DNA from: Liquidambar formosana
Taxonomy: Eukaryota; Streptophyta; Magnoliopsida; Saxifragales; Altingiaceae
NCBI GenBank assembly: GCA_039720395.1
Contig: CM077828.1
Span: 27,260,717-27,324,716, forward strand
Direction: 5' to 3'
Length of the DNA stretch: 64,000 nt
A program made the translations under genes and the position numbers. This document shows, piece by piece, positions 1-10,032 of this stretch (positions are counted from its first letter, which is position 1; the number at the start of each line of letters is the position of its first letter). Under the pieces are notes generated by a model. It was not told where the DNA came from, made no database searches, and saw only the letters and a program-made list of their open reading frames with translations.

Positions 1-2187
1 TTCCTGCTTAAGCAAGCAAGGGATCTGATTTCTTCAGGGGATAGTCCCCAGAAAGCTCTTGAATTGGCTCTTCGAGCTTCAAAATCATTCGAGCTATGTG
101 CAAATGAAAAACCCAATTTAGAACTGGTCATGTGCTTGCATGTTACAGCTGCAATATATAGCAGCTTGGGCCAGTATAGTGAGGCAATTCCAGTTCTTGA
201 GCACTCAATTGAGATTCCAGATATTGAGGCAGGCCAAGATCATGCCCTTGCTAAATTTGCTGGTCATATGCAGTTGGGTGATACTTATGCGATGCTGGGC
301 CAGCTTGAGAATTCAATATCGTGTTACACAATGGGATTGGAAGTCCAGAGACAGATTTTGGGTGACACAGATCCAAGAGTTGGCGAGACTTGCAGGTATT
401 TGGCTGAAGCTCATGTTCAAGCATTGCAATTTGATCAAGCTGAGAAGGTTTGTCAGATGGCTCTTGACATCCATAAAGAGAAAGGTTTGCCTGCCTCTCT
501 TGAAGAGGCTGCAGATAGGAGGCTCATGGGTCTTATATGTGAAACAAAGGGAGATCATGAAGCTGCTCTTGAGCATCTTGTTTTAGCTAGCATGGCCATG
601 GTGGCCAATGGCCAGGAAGTGGAGGTGGCTTCTGTTGATTGCGGCATTGGAGACACGTACTTATCTTTATCTCGGTATGATGAAGCTGTTTTTGCTTATC
701 AGAAAGCACTCACAGTTTTCAAGTCTACCAAAGGCGAGAATCATCCAGCTGTCGCTTCAGTCTTTGTTCGTTTGGCTGATTTGTATAACAAGACAGGAAA
801 AATAAGGGAATCAAAATCTTATTGTGAGAATGCACTTCGAATTTATGGAAAGCCCATTCCTGGGATCCCTCCGGAGGAGATTGCTAGTGGTTTCACTGAC
901 ATTTCTGCAATTTATGAATCTATGAATGAGGTTGAACAGGCACTCAAGTTGCTAGAGAAGGCATTAAAAATATATAATGACGCCCCTGGTCAGCAAAACA
1001 CGATCGCAGGTATTGAAGCCCAGATGGGGGTGATGTACTATATGTTAGAGAACTACACTGAATCTTACACCTCCTTCAAGAATGCCATTTCAAAGCTCCG
1101 TGCAAGTGGAGAGAAGAAATCTGCCTTCTTCGGAATTGCTCTTAATCAAATGGGGCTAGCTTGTGTGCAGCGTTATGCTATAAACGAGGCTGCAGAATTG
1201 TTTGAAGAAGCCAAGAATATTTTGGAACAAGAGTATGGACCGTATCACCCTGATACACTTGGGGTATATAGCAATCTCGCTGGAACCTATGATGCAATTG
1301 GCAGGTATGCATCTTCTTTCATTCTTGTGTGCATGTTCAATTTTCATGTTATATTCTATATTAAATTGTTGGAAAGTTTTTCCCTCTATGCAACTAGAGT
1401 TGTATAGAAGCCATTCTGTGCTTCATTAAGCTGCAACTGAATTGATTATACTGTATTTCATCGGGCCATTTTAGCATTATTTATACGAAATTGAGTACGA
1501 TGACTGAGATTTGCTTTACTTTCTTAGTTTCTTCCCCTTTTTACTCAAAATTTGTATGTAAATAAATGACAAGCCATAATGCATGAGATTAGCTTCTTCT
1601 TTGACCTTCTTTACAGAAACTTAAACTCATTTGCGGAGCAAATAGTGAGATTCATGTCGTGAATTTTTCTGACCAAATAAAGCCCATATAAGAGGAAGGA
1701 AAATTAGATTTGCAGAGATCTTTGTTCTTAATTACTGCAAGTTTGGAAAGGAAGATTTTAAGGAGTGTGTCTAGCATATTTTTTTTCACGGTAGCATGAT
1801 CATTATCACTATGCTAACCTAGGTATGGAAGTTATGCAGGAACATAATGCTGATAATTTTCCTTCTAGACCTATCTGCTTTCATTATTATGGATTCTGAG
1901 CAAATCCATTCTTATATCTATGGGTGGGTTATTCGGTTTAATTATTCAATGACTGTATTTCTGATTCTTTGCACAGGTTGGATGATGCAATAGAAATTTT
2001 GGAACATGTCGTTGGGATGAGAGAGGAAAAGCTCGGGACAGCAAATCCTGATGTGGATGATGAGAAGAAGAGGTTGGGCGAGTTACTTAAAGAAGCAGGC
2101 AGGGTTCGGAACAGAAAATCCAGATCACTAGAAAAGCTCCTTGATGCCAACTCTCGTACTAAGAACAATGATGGCATTAAGGTATGA
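1..2187 (+). CDS. Kinesin light chain-related TPR protein, 3' part (5' end outside window)
   Basis: Two exons are visible: 1-1304 (open from base 1) and 1977-2187, ending in TGA. The GT-AG intron 1305-1976 joins codons to read AIGRLDDAIEILEHV across the splice. The visible product is 504 aa, built almost wholly of tetratricopeptide repeats of the kinesin-light-chain type, with recurring patterns such as LG..Y..A and A...Y..AL. The short basic tail (GRVRNRKSRSLEKLL) is typical of the family. Plant KLCR/CMU proteins are about 600-660 aa, so roughly the first 100-150 residues lie to the left. Family knowledge: they associate with cortical microtubules and stabilise them where cellulose synthase complexes pass, and IQD proteins can recruit them. 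The paralogue number cannot be assigned. A purine-rich tract follows the stop codon. Confidence 0.9.
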
Positions 2188-2240
2188 TAAGGATGGCTAT
2201 ATAATCAGGAATCATGTAATATAAAACATATTTAAAAAGA

Positions 2241-2286
2241 TTAAAAAAAAAAAAAGAAAAAGAAAAAGAAAAAGAAAAAGAGAAAA

Positions 2287-2320
<34 letters not shown>
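2241..2320. repeat. Purine-rich low-complexity tract, (GAAAAA)n then (GA)n
   Basis: Directly visible runs of A, then GAAAAA units, then about 14 GA units, lying in the probable 3' UTR of the KLCR gene. It is a likely length-polymorphic microsatellite. Confidence 0.9.
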
Positions 2321-2321
<1 letters not shown>

Positions 2322-3915
2322 AAATGAATAGGTGGTGGGTGTGTTGATTAGATTCTTGTTGTGGGAGTTGAATGAAATAACTGCAGGGTGGGGCTTTTGA
2401 TTGTAATATTGATTGTAATATTTATTATATTGGTTAAAGTTTGTTATATTTTGTATTACATTATTAGAATTTAGAAGTAATCATTGAATTCCTTGATGAC
2501 ATTATCATCGTTTATATATTCATTTTTCAAGAACTGGTGATATTCCTCAACTTTTATACAATAAAGAGTCTTTGGATCAGAAGTCTGCAATTCGAGTTTT
2601 GACTTTTTTTTTTTTTTTTTAAACTTCAATTTCTGCTCTTTAGTGGCCTGAGTTCCCTGGAATTTAAATTTCATTTCTAGGCTTTTAACACTAATGATTT
2701 TGGATAACAATCAGATGAAAGTTAAAAAAACATTCTGACATAATACATTTTTTTTGGTTAAATGATGTTAACTTGGGATCATGTGTTTGGGGATGGGACA
2801 ATTATAGTTTCCATATAATTCGTCATAAATAGCTATGGTTCATCTAATTTTGGGGGTCCCAGTTACGTACCAATCATTCAATTATCATTAAAATGGTTGG
2901 TGCTGGTAGATATTTTCCCTCTCACCTATTTATTCTTAAAGGTATAATTGTTCTTTAAAGGCAAATCTCCCTGATTTCTCCTTCCTGCCTAACCTTCAAC
3001 TGCTATCACTTCATGATTAAACTATGATATGGACAATGTTTGAATGCCAAGTTTTTCTGTCCAGAAATGAGAAGTTTGAGATGGATTGGCCAGTGTATAT
3101 GGAGTTGGCTGAGATGAAATGTGCACTAGGGGTCCAAGTAGATTTAGAATCTTACACCTACCATTCCTTATTTTGGTAGAACATTTAGACTTTGTTTGGT
3201 TGTTTTGGGTAAATTGATTGGTTTTTATATTTTACATAGCATTGAAAGTACAATTCTATTATCTTGAATGAGGTCATTAAAAAAGGTTTGAGCATAACCA
3301 TAAGTATTGGTAGATGATCTATTTTTGGAATTCATGACATGCCCCTAGTTTATGATTTTTACTGTATCAGTTGTGATGATGGCAGCCATTCTCTTGAATC
3401 ACTCCAGTCGCATTGATTGATTCGTTTCAAAATTATATGTAGAGCACAATGAAACAATTTAGTTTCCCTAGGGCACCCAAACACGCCCTTTGCGATTCTC
3501 ATAAAATGGATCCGAGCTAAGAAAAAGATTCATGAAGAAATGAGGATTAAAATCCATGGCAACACCTTGAATTTACGCTGAACTGTACTTGTTCTGTACC
3601 CCAAAATCTAATTATGGTCCAACGCTGATCCTTTTTACTTATAAAAGACACAGGCCCACTCCTTATTAAGGTAGTTGAAGAGGTTTTTCTGGTAGGCCCC
3701 CATCTTTTGTCGATGTTACATTGCATTTTGGGGTTTTGGTTTCATGGAAAGTTTGTAATGATAAATGCAGATGGGCACACAAGGAATAGTTGTCAATGTG
3801 AATATGAATGATGGGGTGGGTAGACGTTAAATATACGTGTTGGCATGCGGCCGCCATTGAAAATACCATTCATTTCATCTTTTTAATTATCCATTTGATT
3901 AATGGACTCATGTAG

Positions 3916-4062
3916 TAGATGTTATCCAAGTCGGCTGATAAAGCATAAGGGCATCATATGTCATCCAAGCTAAATGGTAAAGCATGAAGGCATCATATCC
4001 TATGTGTAAGTTCAAATCTCCGTAATAGCAACCATCTTCATTTGGCCTTCCCATTAACCATA
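3916..4062 (+). mobile_element. tRNA-derived SINE-like repeat (degenerate)
   Basis: Two successive similar segments (ATCCAAG...TAAAGCAT..AGGCATCATAT) precede a B-box-like AAGTTCAAATCTCC. The arrangement resembles a pol III promoter with a duplicated 5' part. No clear target duplication or tail was found, so this is tentative. Confidence 0.35.
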
Positions 4063-4644
4063 TTGAATGATAGAATACGAGTTTCTTCTTCGCCATCTTC
4101 CCCCCACACAAATGAAGAAAGCAAGTAAACTATGTTTAAAGGGGTGTTTCAGCATCCAATTGAAAACCTTTGATTAAAGGATCAGGTTATTACTCATTGG
4201 AGCTTGATGACCAACCCTTCTAAATTCCTACTGATTATTCACCTTAATTGTTAGGAGTCCATCTCACTGAGCTTGATTCTATCTATTGCTATGGAAAAAC
4301 AAAATTAAATAAAACGATTGTAACTCAATATCTGTTAATGGCTTTGTATAACCAATTATTTTATAGTTCCATGTGATTTTTTCACTTGAGAGTTGAGACA
4401 GTTGTAATTTAGAGGATGGAGCAAAATTGTCACCAACAAGGGGTAAGTCCCACGTTAGGAACAGTGAAATTAACAAGTTGTTGGTTTTAAAGAGAGTTGT
4501 CCTTTGAAATACACCTTTACAACTTCAAAAAAGGGGGAAAAATGAAGAAAGAAGAAAAAGTCAGCTTTTAACAGCAAGGGGAAAAAAACGAGAGAACCTT
4601 GCAGTTTGACATGATTAGATATTATAATTCCTGTCCTAAATCAA

Positions 4645-4749
4645 TTAGAACAACCGAAAGTCACCATCCTCAAGACTTTCAGGTGGAACATCTGGGCCCT
4701 GGCCTAAGAGGATGCCAGAAAGACATAGGGTGGCATGACCAATAGATAC
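4645..4749 (-). other. Orphan terminal-exon-like reading frame
   Basis: On the minus strand a polypyrimidine stretch and CAG acceptor are followed by 34 codons and TAA. The residues begin VSIGHATLCLSG and end ESLEDGDFRLF. The composition is protein-like rather than low-complexity, but I do not recognise a family. A second candidate with acceptor and donor lies at about 5660-5760 (minus). They could be alternative 3' exons of the PPR transcript, remnants of a lost gene, or chance. Confidence 0.2.
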
Positions 4750-6194
4750 CTGATACCAAAGAAAATAAAAATTTCCCAATCTGCAAGTGAAAAAATTAAA
4801 CATTTAGCAAAAATTATAAATCAACCTAGTCAAAGTCAGCTCAGTTTGGCAAAACTTATTAGCCAAATTATTATCACAGGCAAAGAAGAGAGGACATGAG
4901 ATCAATAGAAATAGTTCATCCGAGAGAATATTAGAAAAGTAGGGAACCCAACAAATGAACAAAAAAGGAAGCTCAAGGCTTGAATATGTAGACTGAAAGC
5001 ATGAGAAAATAGCATGTCCAAGACATGAGAATTAGGGGCATGAAAGCATCTAATCCGATCATATGAAACCATTACATCCTGATGCAGGACAACCCTCTCG
5101 ATAACAATGAAAGAGAAAAGAAGCTTGAAAAAAAAGAAAAGAAGCTGAAAGAAGCAAAGAAGAAGCAAACCCTAGAACGGGGGAAAACCCAATTTTAATT
5201 CATAATAAGATAAATATTAAAGAGTTATTGGAGCCCTATATATAGGTCCCAATTACATCAAATAAGGTAAAACTCAACCCTAAAATCTAGGAATTTAAAA
5301 GGCATTTATTTAATTATTCTTGAAAATAAATATGCCTAAAATAAATATGCTAAAGCCTTGGTCTTCAAGTTAATAGGCCGTATTGGACTACCCGGTTGAA
5401 CCACGTGCATGCTGTCCCCATCACATCCAAATAGGCACAGCATATGTGGAAGCATTACATCCAAATAGTTCATGTACATTTTGAAACTTGAATTATTACC
5501 CTTATTCTTAATGCAACAGAGAAAAATTAGCATGAACTCTGTGCTAAGCTCTGGTTGTGTGCAGAAGACTGCAGAACAGAGGGGATATTAGTTCTGTGAA
5601 CAGCACAAACAGGGATGAATCCGAACGGAAGTTAGGGATTGCCAATCACTGCTCTGATTTCTGTAAACCTGTACCAGGGGCAGACTGAGGCATTTTTCCT
5701 TGGACTGACTTCAGTATGAAAGCATCTCAGGGCATCATCTAAACCAGTAAATGTGCAAAGATCTGTCATAAAATTACACTAAATTCAGTCCAGCAATCTT
5801 TTTCTTAAAAAAATAACAGTAAAACAATTGAGAATTATTTTTTATGAAGATAAATGTTCAAAATCTCACTAAAGTTAAATTTCAAAAACTTCTAAAACAA
5901 CTCACTCTGTAAATTGATGGAGATTGGTAAAAGCCAATCAATTGCAAAGATATGACAATAGCGGGACATGGGTGCAGGAATAATCAACGGGCTGGCATCC
6001 ATGTTATTGCATGACAATCTTCTTAAATTTCAATCACTGAAACAATAGTTGCCCTTCTAATGACAGCATCATCTCATTCTCAATTGCTCAAGCAACAGTT
6101 ACCAGCTTGGCCTTCTAATGACAACCATGTTGCCATACTATTGACCGAGTATGATGTCATTATTATCGACAGACAGTTTGGTCACAGTTTCTAC

Positions 6195-8723
6195 TTACAC
6201 CCCCATATAGAACAAACCATTATCTTCACTAGAATGGAGGCCTTCCTCATAAGTGTCATCAAGCCCACCAATTATAGGATGTAACTGAGGAACATATCCT
6301 GCCCTCTTAATTTCTGTTGTTAAACTTTCTATAGTAGCATATATCTCCTGTGACTGATAATGTGACTGGTCACTGGCAATAAATATATGAATATTGTTAT
6401 TAACTTCAACCCAACTGCATCCAGGTGTCTTCTTAAGACCCAAATCTTTGATTTCTGATCTAATCCCACTAGCTTCATCCCATTTCCCTAATCCTTCGTA
6501 TAAATTAGCAAGGAGGACACGGTAACCAATACTAGAATGGTCAAGTTCGAAAATGTGATTAGCCACTAGTCTTGCCAATTTTTCATCACTATGAGTTTTG
6601 CAAGACCTAAGCAATGAACCCCATATGCGATCATCTGGGATGCAAGGCATAGCCATGATTAGATCATATGCCTGGTTTAGATGGCCAGCTCGTCCCAGAA
6701 GATCGACCATGCAAGTAAAATGTTCAAGTTGAGGCTCAAGTTTGTACTCTTCAACCATGCTGTTAAAATACTCCCATCCCTTATCAACCCTTCCTGCATG
6801 GCTGCATGCAGAAAGAATAGCTGAAGAAGTTGCGTGGTCAGGCTTCATGCCTGCTGCTTTCATCTTTTCAAATAAAACAAACATTTCATCTATATTTCCA
6901 TGCATTCCGAACCCCAGTATAATCGAATTCCATGATATGTTATTCTTTCCAGGCATTTTCTCAAATATAGTCTTGGAGCTACTCAGGTCCCCACATTTAG
7001 CATAGGTGGCAATTAGAGAATTGCTTACAAGAACATTGGATTCAAACCCTTGTCGTGTAAGGTAACCATGAATCTCTTTACACAGGCTTTTCACCGACAG
7101 GTGAGCACAAACAGAAAGAATACACGCAGCCATTACTGCATTGGGTCTAATATGTTCTGATTGCATATCACGAAATGCTTTTAGAGATTCATCAGGACAT
7201 TCATTCTGAGCATATCCAGATATTAGAGCATTCCATGAAACCAAATCCCTTGTTTGTAATCCACCAAACATTTTTTGAGCAGACTCTATGTCTCTGCATT
7301 TTGCATACATATCGATCAGTGCACTGCCAACAAAAAGATCAGAATCAAACCCCATTTTTACTGCCAATCCATGAATTTCCATGCCTTTAGGCTTCATAGA
7401 CAAGGATGAACATGCTCGCAGCACAGACAAAAGCATGACACAGTCAGGGGAGCCATAATCTAAACTAAAGCTATGGAACAATTCTAATGCCTCAGTGGGA
7501 TAACCACTCTGAGCACAATTTGAGATTGCTGCACCCCACATGACCAAGTTATCGTTTTGAGACCTCCTGAAAACTTTCAAACCAGCTTCGATATCACCAC
7601 ATTTAAAGTACATGTCCAACAGCGCTGTTTCAACTTTTACATCATTCTCTAGTCCAAAGCTGAAGATGATGCCATGGATTTGCCTTCCAGAAGCAAAATC
7701 CAACATCTGAGAGCACAAACCTAAAACAGCAACGATTGTTGACGAATCTGGTATTATACCAAAAACCAACATCTCAAGGAACAATACAAATGCCTGAGAC
7801 AAGCACCCATTAGAGACATAGCCCAAAATCATCACATTCCATATCACTCTATTTCCTCTCAACAAATCTTCATTAGGAATGCTCTTAAAAACATGTTCAG
7901 CATTTTTTACGCTCCCACATTTCATGTACATTCCAATCAATCCACTTACCAAAAAATCATCAACATGCAGCCCAAATTTTATCACAAAAGCATGAATTTC
8001 TCGCCCGTGAATCAAGGACTCAAGTGAGGCACTCGACGAGAGAGCTGAAATACAGCCAACCCGGTTCAGGGACATGCCAAATTCCCACATCATCCGGCTA
8101 AAAAACATCAGTGAATCCGCGTAGCACATTGATTGCTGAAACCCAGATACCATGGTGTTCCAGGACACCAAATCTCTCTCGCGCATTTTCTCAAACATCC
8201 GAACAGCATCTGCAGCCTCCCCACATTTCCAATACATACCTAAAAGTGCATTCACGATATATAAATCATCCAAAAATCCTAATTTCAACACATGCCCATG
8301 AATCTGCCGACCCTTTTCCACATCACAAAGCCCACCAAAAGCCTTGATCAAACACGGAAAGAATCGAAATTCCCCAACTGGGACACCATATTCAAGCATT
8401 TCAATATAAATTCTTATTGCATCATCAAAGTACCCGTCGTCTGTATACTCCTTAATCATCTTACCACCCAAAGAAACATTGATTTTAGGCTGATCAAATA
8501 AGAACTTATCTTTGACAATCGATTCCTGAAATGAGTTATTTTGGAATTGTAGAGAACAACTAAAGTTTTGGAACTTGGAATTGCAGGAAATGGAAGGTGC
8601 TCTTGTGCTATAAAGGACATGGTTTAAGGTGTTGATGGGTACCTTGAAAGCTGTTAGCAGGCGGCGTTGATTTGTACTGGGACCGTACAGCTGAATTCCA
8701 GGTGGCGGTCTGACAACGGCCAT
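6195..8723 (-). CDS. PLS-class pentatricopeptide repeat protein, E/E+ subgroup, intronless
   Basis: A single 842-codon frame. After a roughly 90-residue N-terminal leader rich in Ser/Asn and poor in acid, as in organelle targeting sequences, PPR P/L/S triplets run to about residue 690, with repeated IHGxxxKxGF, LIDMYAKCG and DLVSWNxMISG patterns. An E domain follows from about residue 698 (IWGSLLRSCKTH...LLANLYEGLGKWDEA...KKTPGCSWVEV), then an E+-like segment (HIFIASDQSHYQSQEIY) and a divergent tail. There is no DYW deaminase: the HxE/CxxC signature and terminal DYW are absent. Family knowledge: such proteins bind specific organellar RNAs, usually as C-to-U editing site recognition factors, and recruit a DYW partner in trans. 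The target cannot be read safely by eye. Lack of introns is normal for this class. Confidence 0.93.
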   Translation of the reverse strand: MAVVRPPPGIQLYGPSTNQRRLLTAFKVPINTLNHVLYSTRAPSISCNSKFQNFSCSLQFQNNSFQESIVKDKFLFDQPKINVSLGGKMIKEYTDDGYFDDAIRIYIEMLEYGVPVGEFRFFPCLIKAFGGLCDVEKGRQIHGHVLKLGFLDDLYIVNALLGMYWKCGEAADAVRMFEKMRERDLVSWNTMVSGFQQSMCYADSLMFFSRMMWEFGMSLNRVGCISALSSSASLESLIHGREIHAFVIKFGLHVDDFLVSGLIGMYMKCGSVKNAEHVFKSIPNEDLLRGNRVIWNVMILGYVSNGCLSQAFVLFLEMLVFGIIPDSSTIVAVLGLCSQMLDFASGRQIHGIIFSFGLENDVKVETALLDMYFKCGDIEAGLKVFRRSQNDNLVMWGAAISNCAQSGYPTEALELFHSFSLDYGSPDCVMLLSVLRACSSLSMKPKGMEIHGLAVKMGFDSDLFVGSALIDMYAKCRDIESAQKMFGGLQTRDLVSWNALISGYAQNECPDESLKAFRDMQSEHIRPNAVMAACILSVCAHLSVKSLCKEIHGYLTRQGFESNVLVSNSLIATYAKCGDLSSSKTIFEKMPGKNNISWNSIILGFGMHGNIDEMFVLFEKMKAAGMKPDHATSSAILSACSHAGRVDKGWEYFNSMVEEYKLEPQLEHFTCMVDLLGRAGHLNQAYDLIMAMPCIPDDRIWGSLLRSCKTHSDEKLARLVANHIFELDHSSIGYRVLLANLYEGLGKWDEASGIRSEIKDLGLKKTPGCSWVEVNNNIHIFIASDQSHYQSQEIYATIESLTTEIKRAGYVPQLHPIIGGLDDTYEEGLHSSEDNGLFYMGV

Positions 8724-8931
8724 ATCATAAATTTCCTATGCTATATGCTGTGCAGTGGATCAGACCGTAATCTGCATCTTCTGATTGACTTCAATATAGC
8801 TTTTCGATTTTCATTTTCTGGTCGATCTAATTGAGCCGTGTGGTTGCTGAGAAAACGTGGGAAATGTCGTCCCTCGAGAATTACTAAGAGTATCTCCTAA
8901 GTGTGAGCTATACTAACTCTCTACCTGTGTT

Positions 8932-9250
8932 AATATAGTGGCAAATGTTATAATTTAACGCAATATGCTTTAACGATTTAAATGACACAATAAGTAATTT
9001 TTTGACACAATCATCATCTTCTTCTTTCTTTCTTTTTTTTTTTTTTTTCAATTAACTTTGTGCTATTTTAGCTAAAAAATAAACCAAATATCGCACAAGA
9101 GTAAGTTATTGTTAGTTTTTTAGCACACCATTGGTACAATGTGCTCCAATGATACAAATGATATAATAAGTAAGTTTTTTAGCACAACCACCATCTCCTT
9201 TTTTTTTTTTTAATTAACTTTGTATCATTTTAGTTCAAAGATGTACCAAA
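8932..9250. repeat. Imperfect tandem repeat, AT-rich, upstream of PPR gene
   Basis: Two related arms are visible, about 8972-9109 and 9137-9250. Each has a GACACAA/GATATAA..AAGTAA motif, a TTTTTTxGCACAA block, a long poly-T, and AATTAACTTTGT.. followed by CCAAAT. They look like degenerate MITE copies, and the Helitron at 9251 abuts the second arm. Confidence 0.5.
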
Positions 9251-9742
9251 TCTATACTACTTATAAAAAGCTGAATGTGAAAAAAAACTTTTGTTTGACT
9301 AATATACCCTTATTTTAAATTTTAAATACACAACAACCCTTTTAACTTATTGTAGTTATACAGGAGACATCTATACTCTTGTAGTTAACTTATATAGAAA
9401 ACATTTTTCTTTGTATTTCATTAGAATTCTATACAAGGTCATTATCTTCAATAATGATTAATTTTTTTTATTTAAATTTTCATTTCAAATTGTTGAAGTT
9501 TTGTGGTTAATCAATATAATATCGTGTTACTATATATTATTGGGGAATTATTATATTCTAAATTTATTTGTGACTAACTTAAAAATTTTCAAATTAGTTA
9601 TACTACTCACTATAAGTTTCATTAAAAGTAAAAATCTAATCAAATCGATATTAATATCTAATTGTTTAAAAATTATTCTTTCATTTATATTTCATATTAT
9701 TGAAAAAATAATCACGTGCAATGCATATGTGCCTACATCTAA
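9251..9742 (+). mobile_element. Short non-autonomous Helitron
   Basis: It starts TCTATACTACTTATAAAAAG and ends near a degenerate hairpin (CACGTGCAATGCATATGTG), then CTAA. It sits between host A and T, as Helitrons do, with no target duplication. The first ~60 bases closely match the 5' end of the 1.8-kb Helitron at 36065-37855, including the following GACTAATATACCC. It has no coding capacity for the Rep/helicase protein. Confidence 0.75.
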
Positions 9743-9857
9743 TATAATATAAGGGTGAACTATTACTATTTTTTAGCACACTCTTTTGAGCACTATTGGA
9801 ACACCACTAAGGTATAGCAATAGCATATTTTTTAGTGCACATGGCAAAAACATAGCT

Positions 9858-10005
9858 AAACCCTTCCTAAAACGACGTCACTTCATGGCAAAAACAACCA
9901 AAAACACTTCCTAAAAGGATTTTTTTTATTTTTGGTCAGCCTAAAAAGTTACTCTTTCCTACAATTATAGAAGTTCCAACAAAACGCTTCTAATCGCTAA
10001 ACCCT
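9858..10005 (+). promoter_or_regulatory. Two telo-box-like motifs and a GACGTCA site upstream of RRP40
   Basis: AAACCCT occurs at 9858-9864 and 9999-10005, and GACGTCA at 9874-9880, all within 180 bases of the RRP40 start codon. Telo boxes (AAACCCTA-like) are common upstream of plant ribosome-biogenesis and RNA-processing genes. Both copies here continue with T rather than A, so the match is to the core only. Confidence 0.4.
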
Positions 10006-10032
10006 TCGTAAAACCCCTTGTACGCAAAAACG

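Larger units (their letters stand above)
2321..6194. other. Gene-poor interval between KLCR and PPR genes
   Basis: No convincing multi-exon gene is seen. The interval has poly-T tracts (about 2607-2624), a tRNA-derived repeat near 3916-4062, one splice-bounded orphan reading frame at 4645-4749 (minus), and an AG-rich stretch at 5090-5200 that looks like antisense LTR debris. Short frames here are low-complexity or lack family resemblance. Confidence 0.6.
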
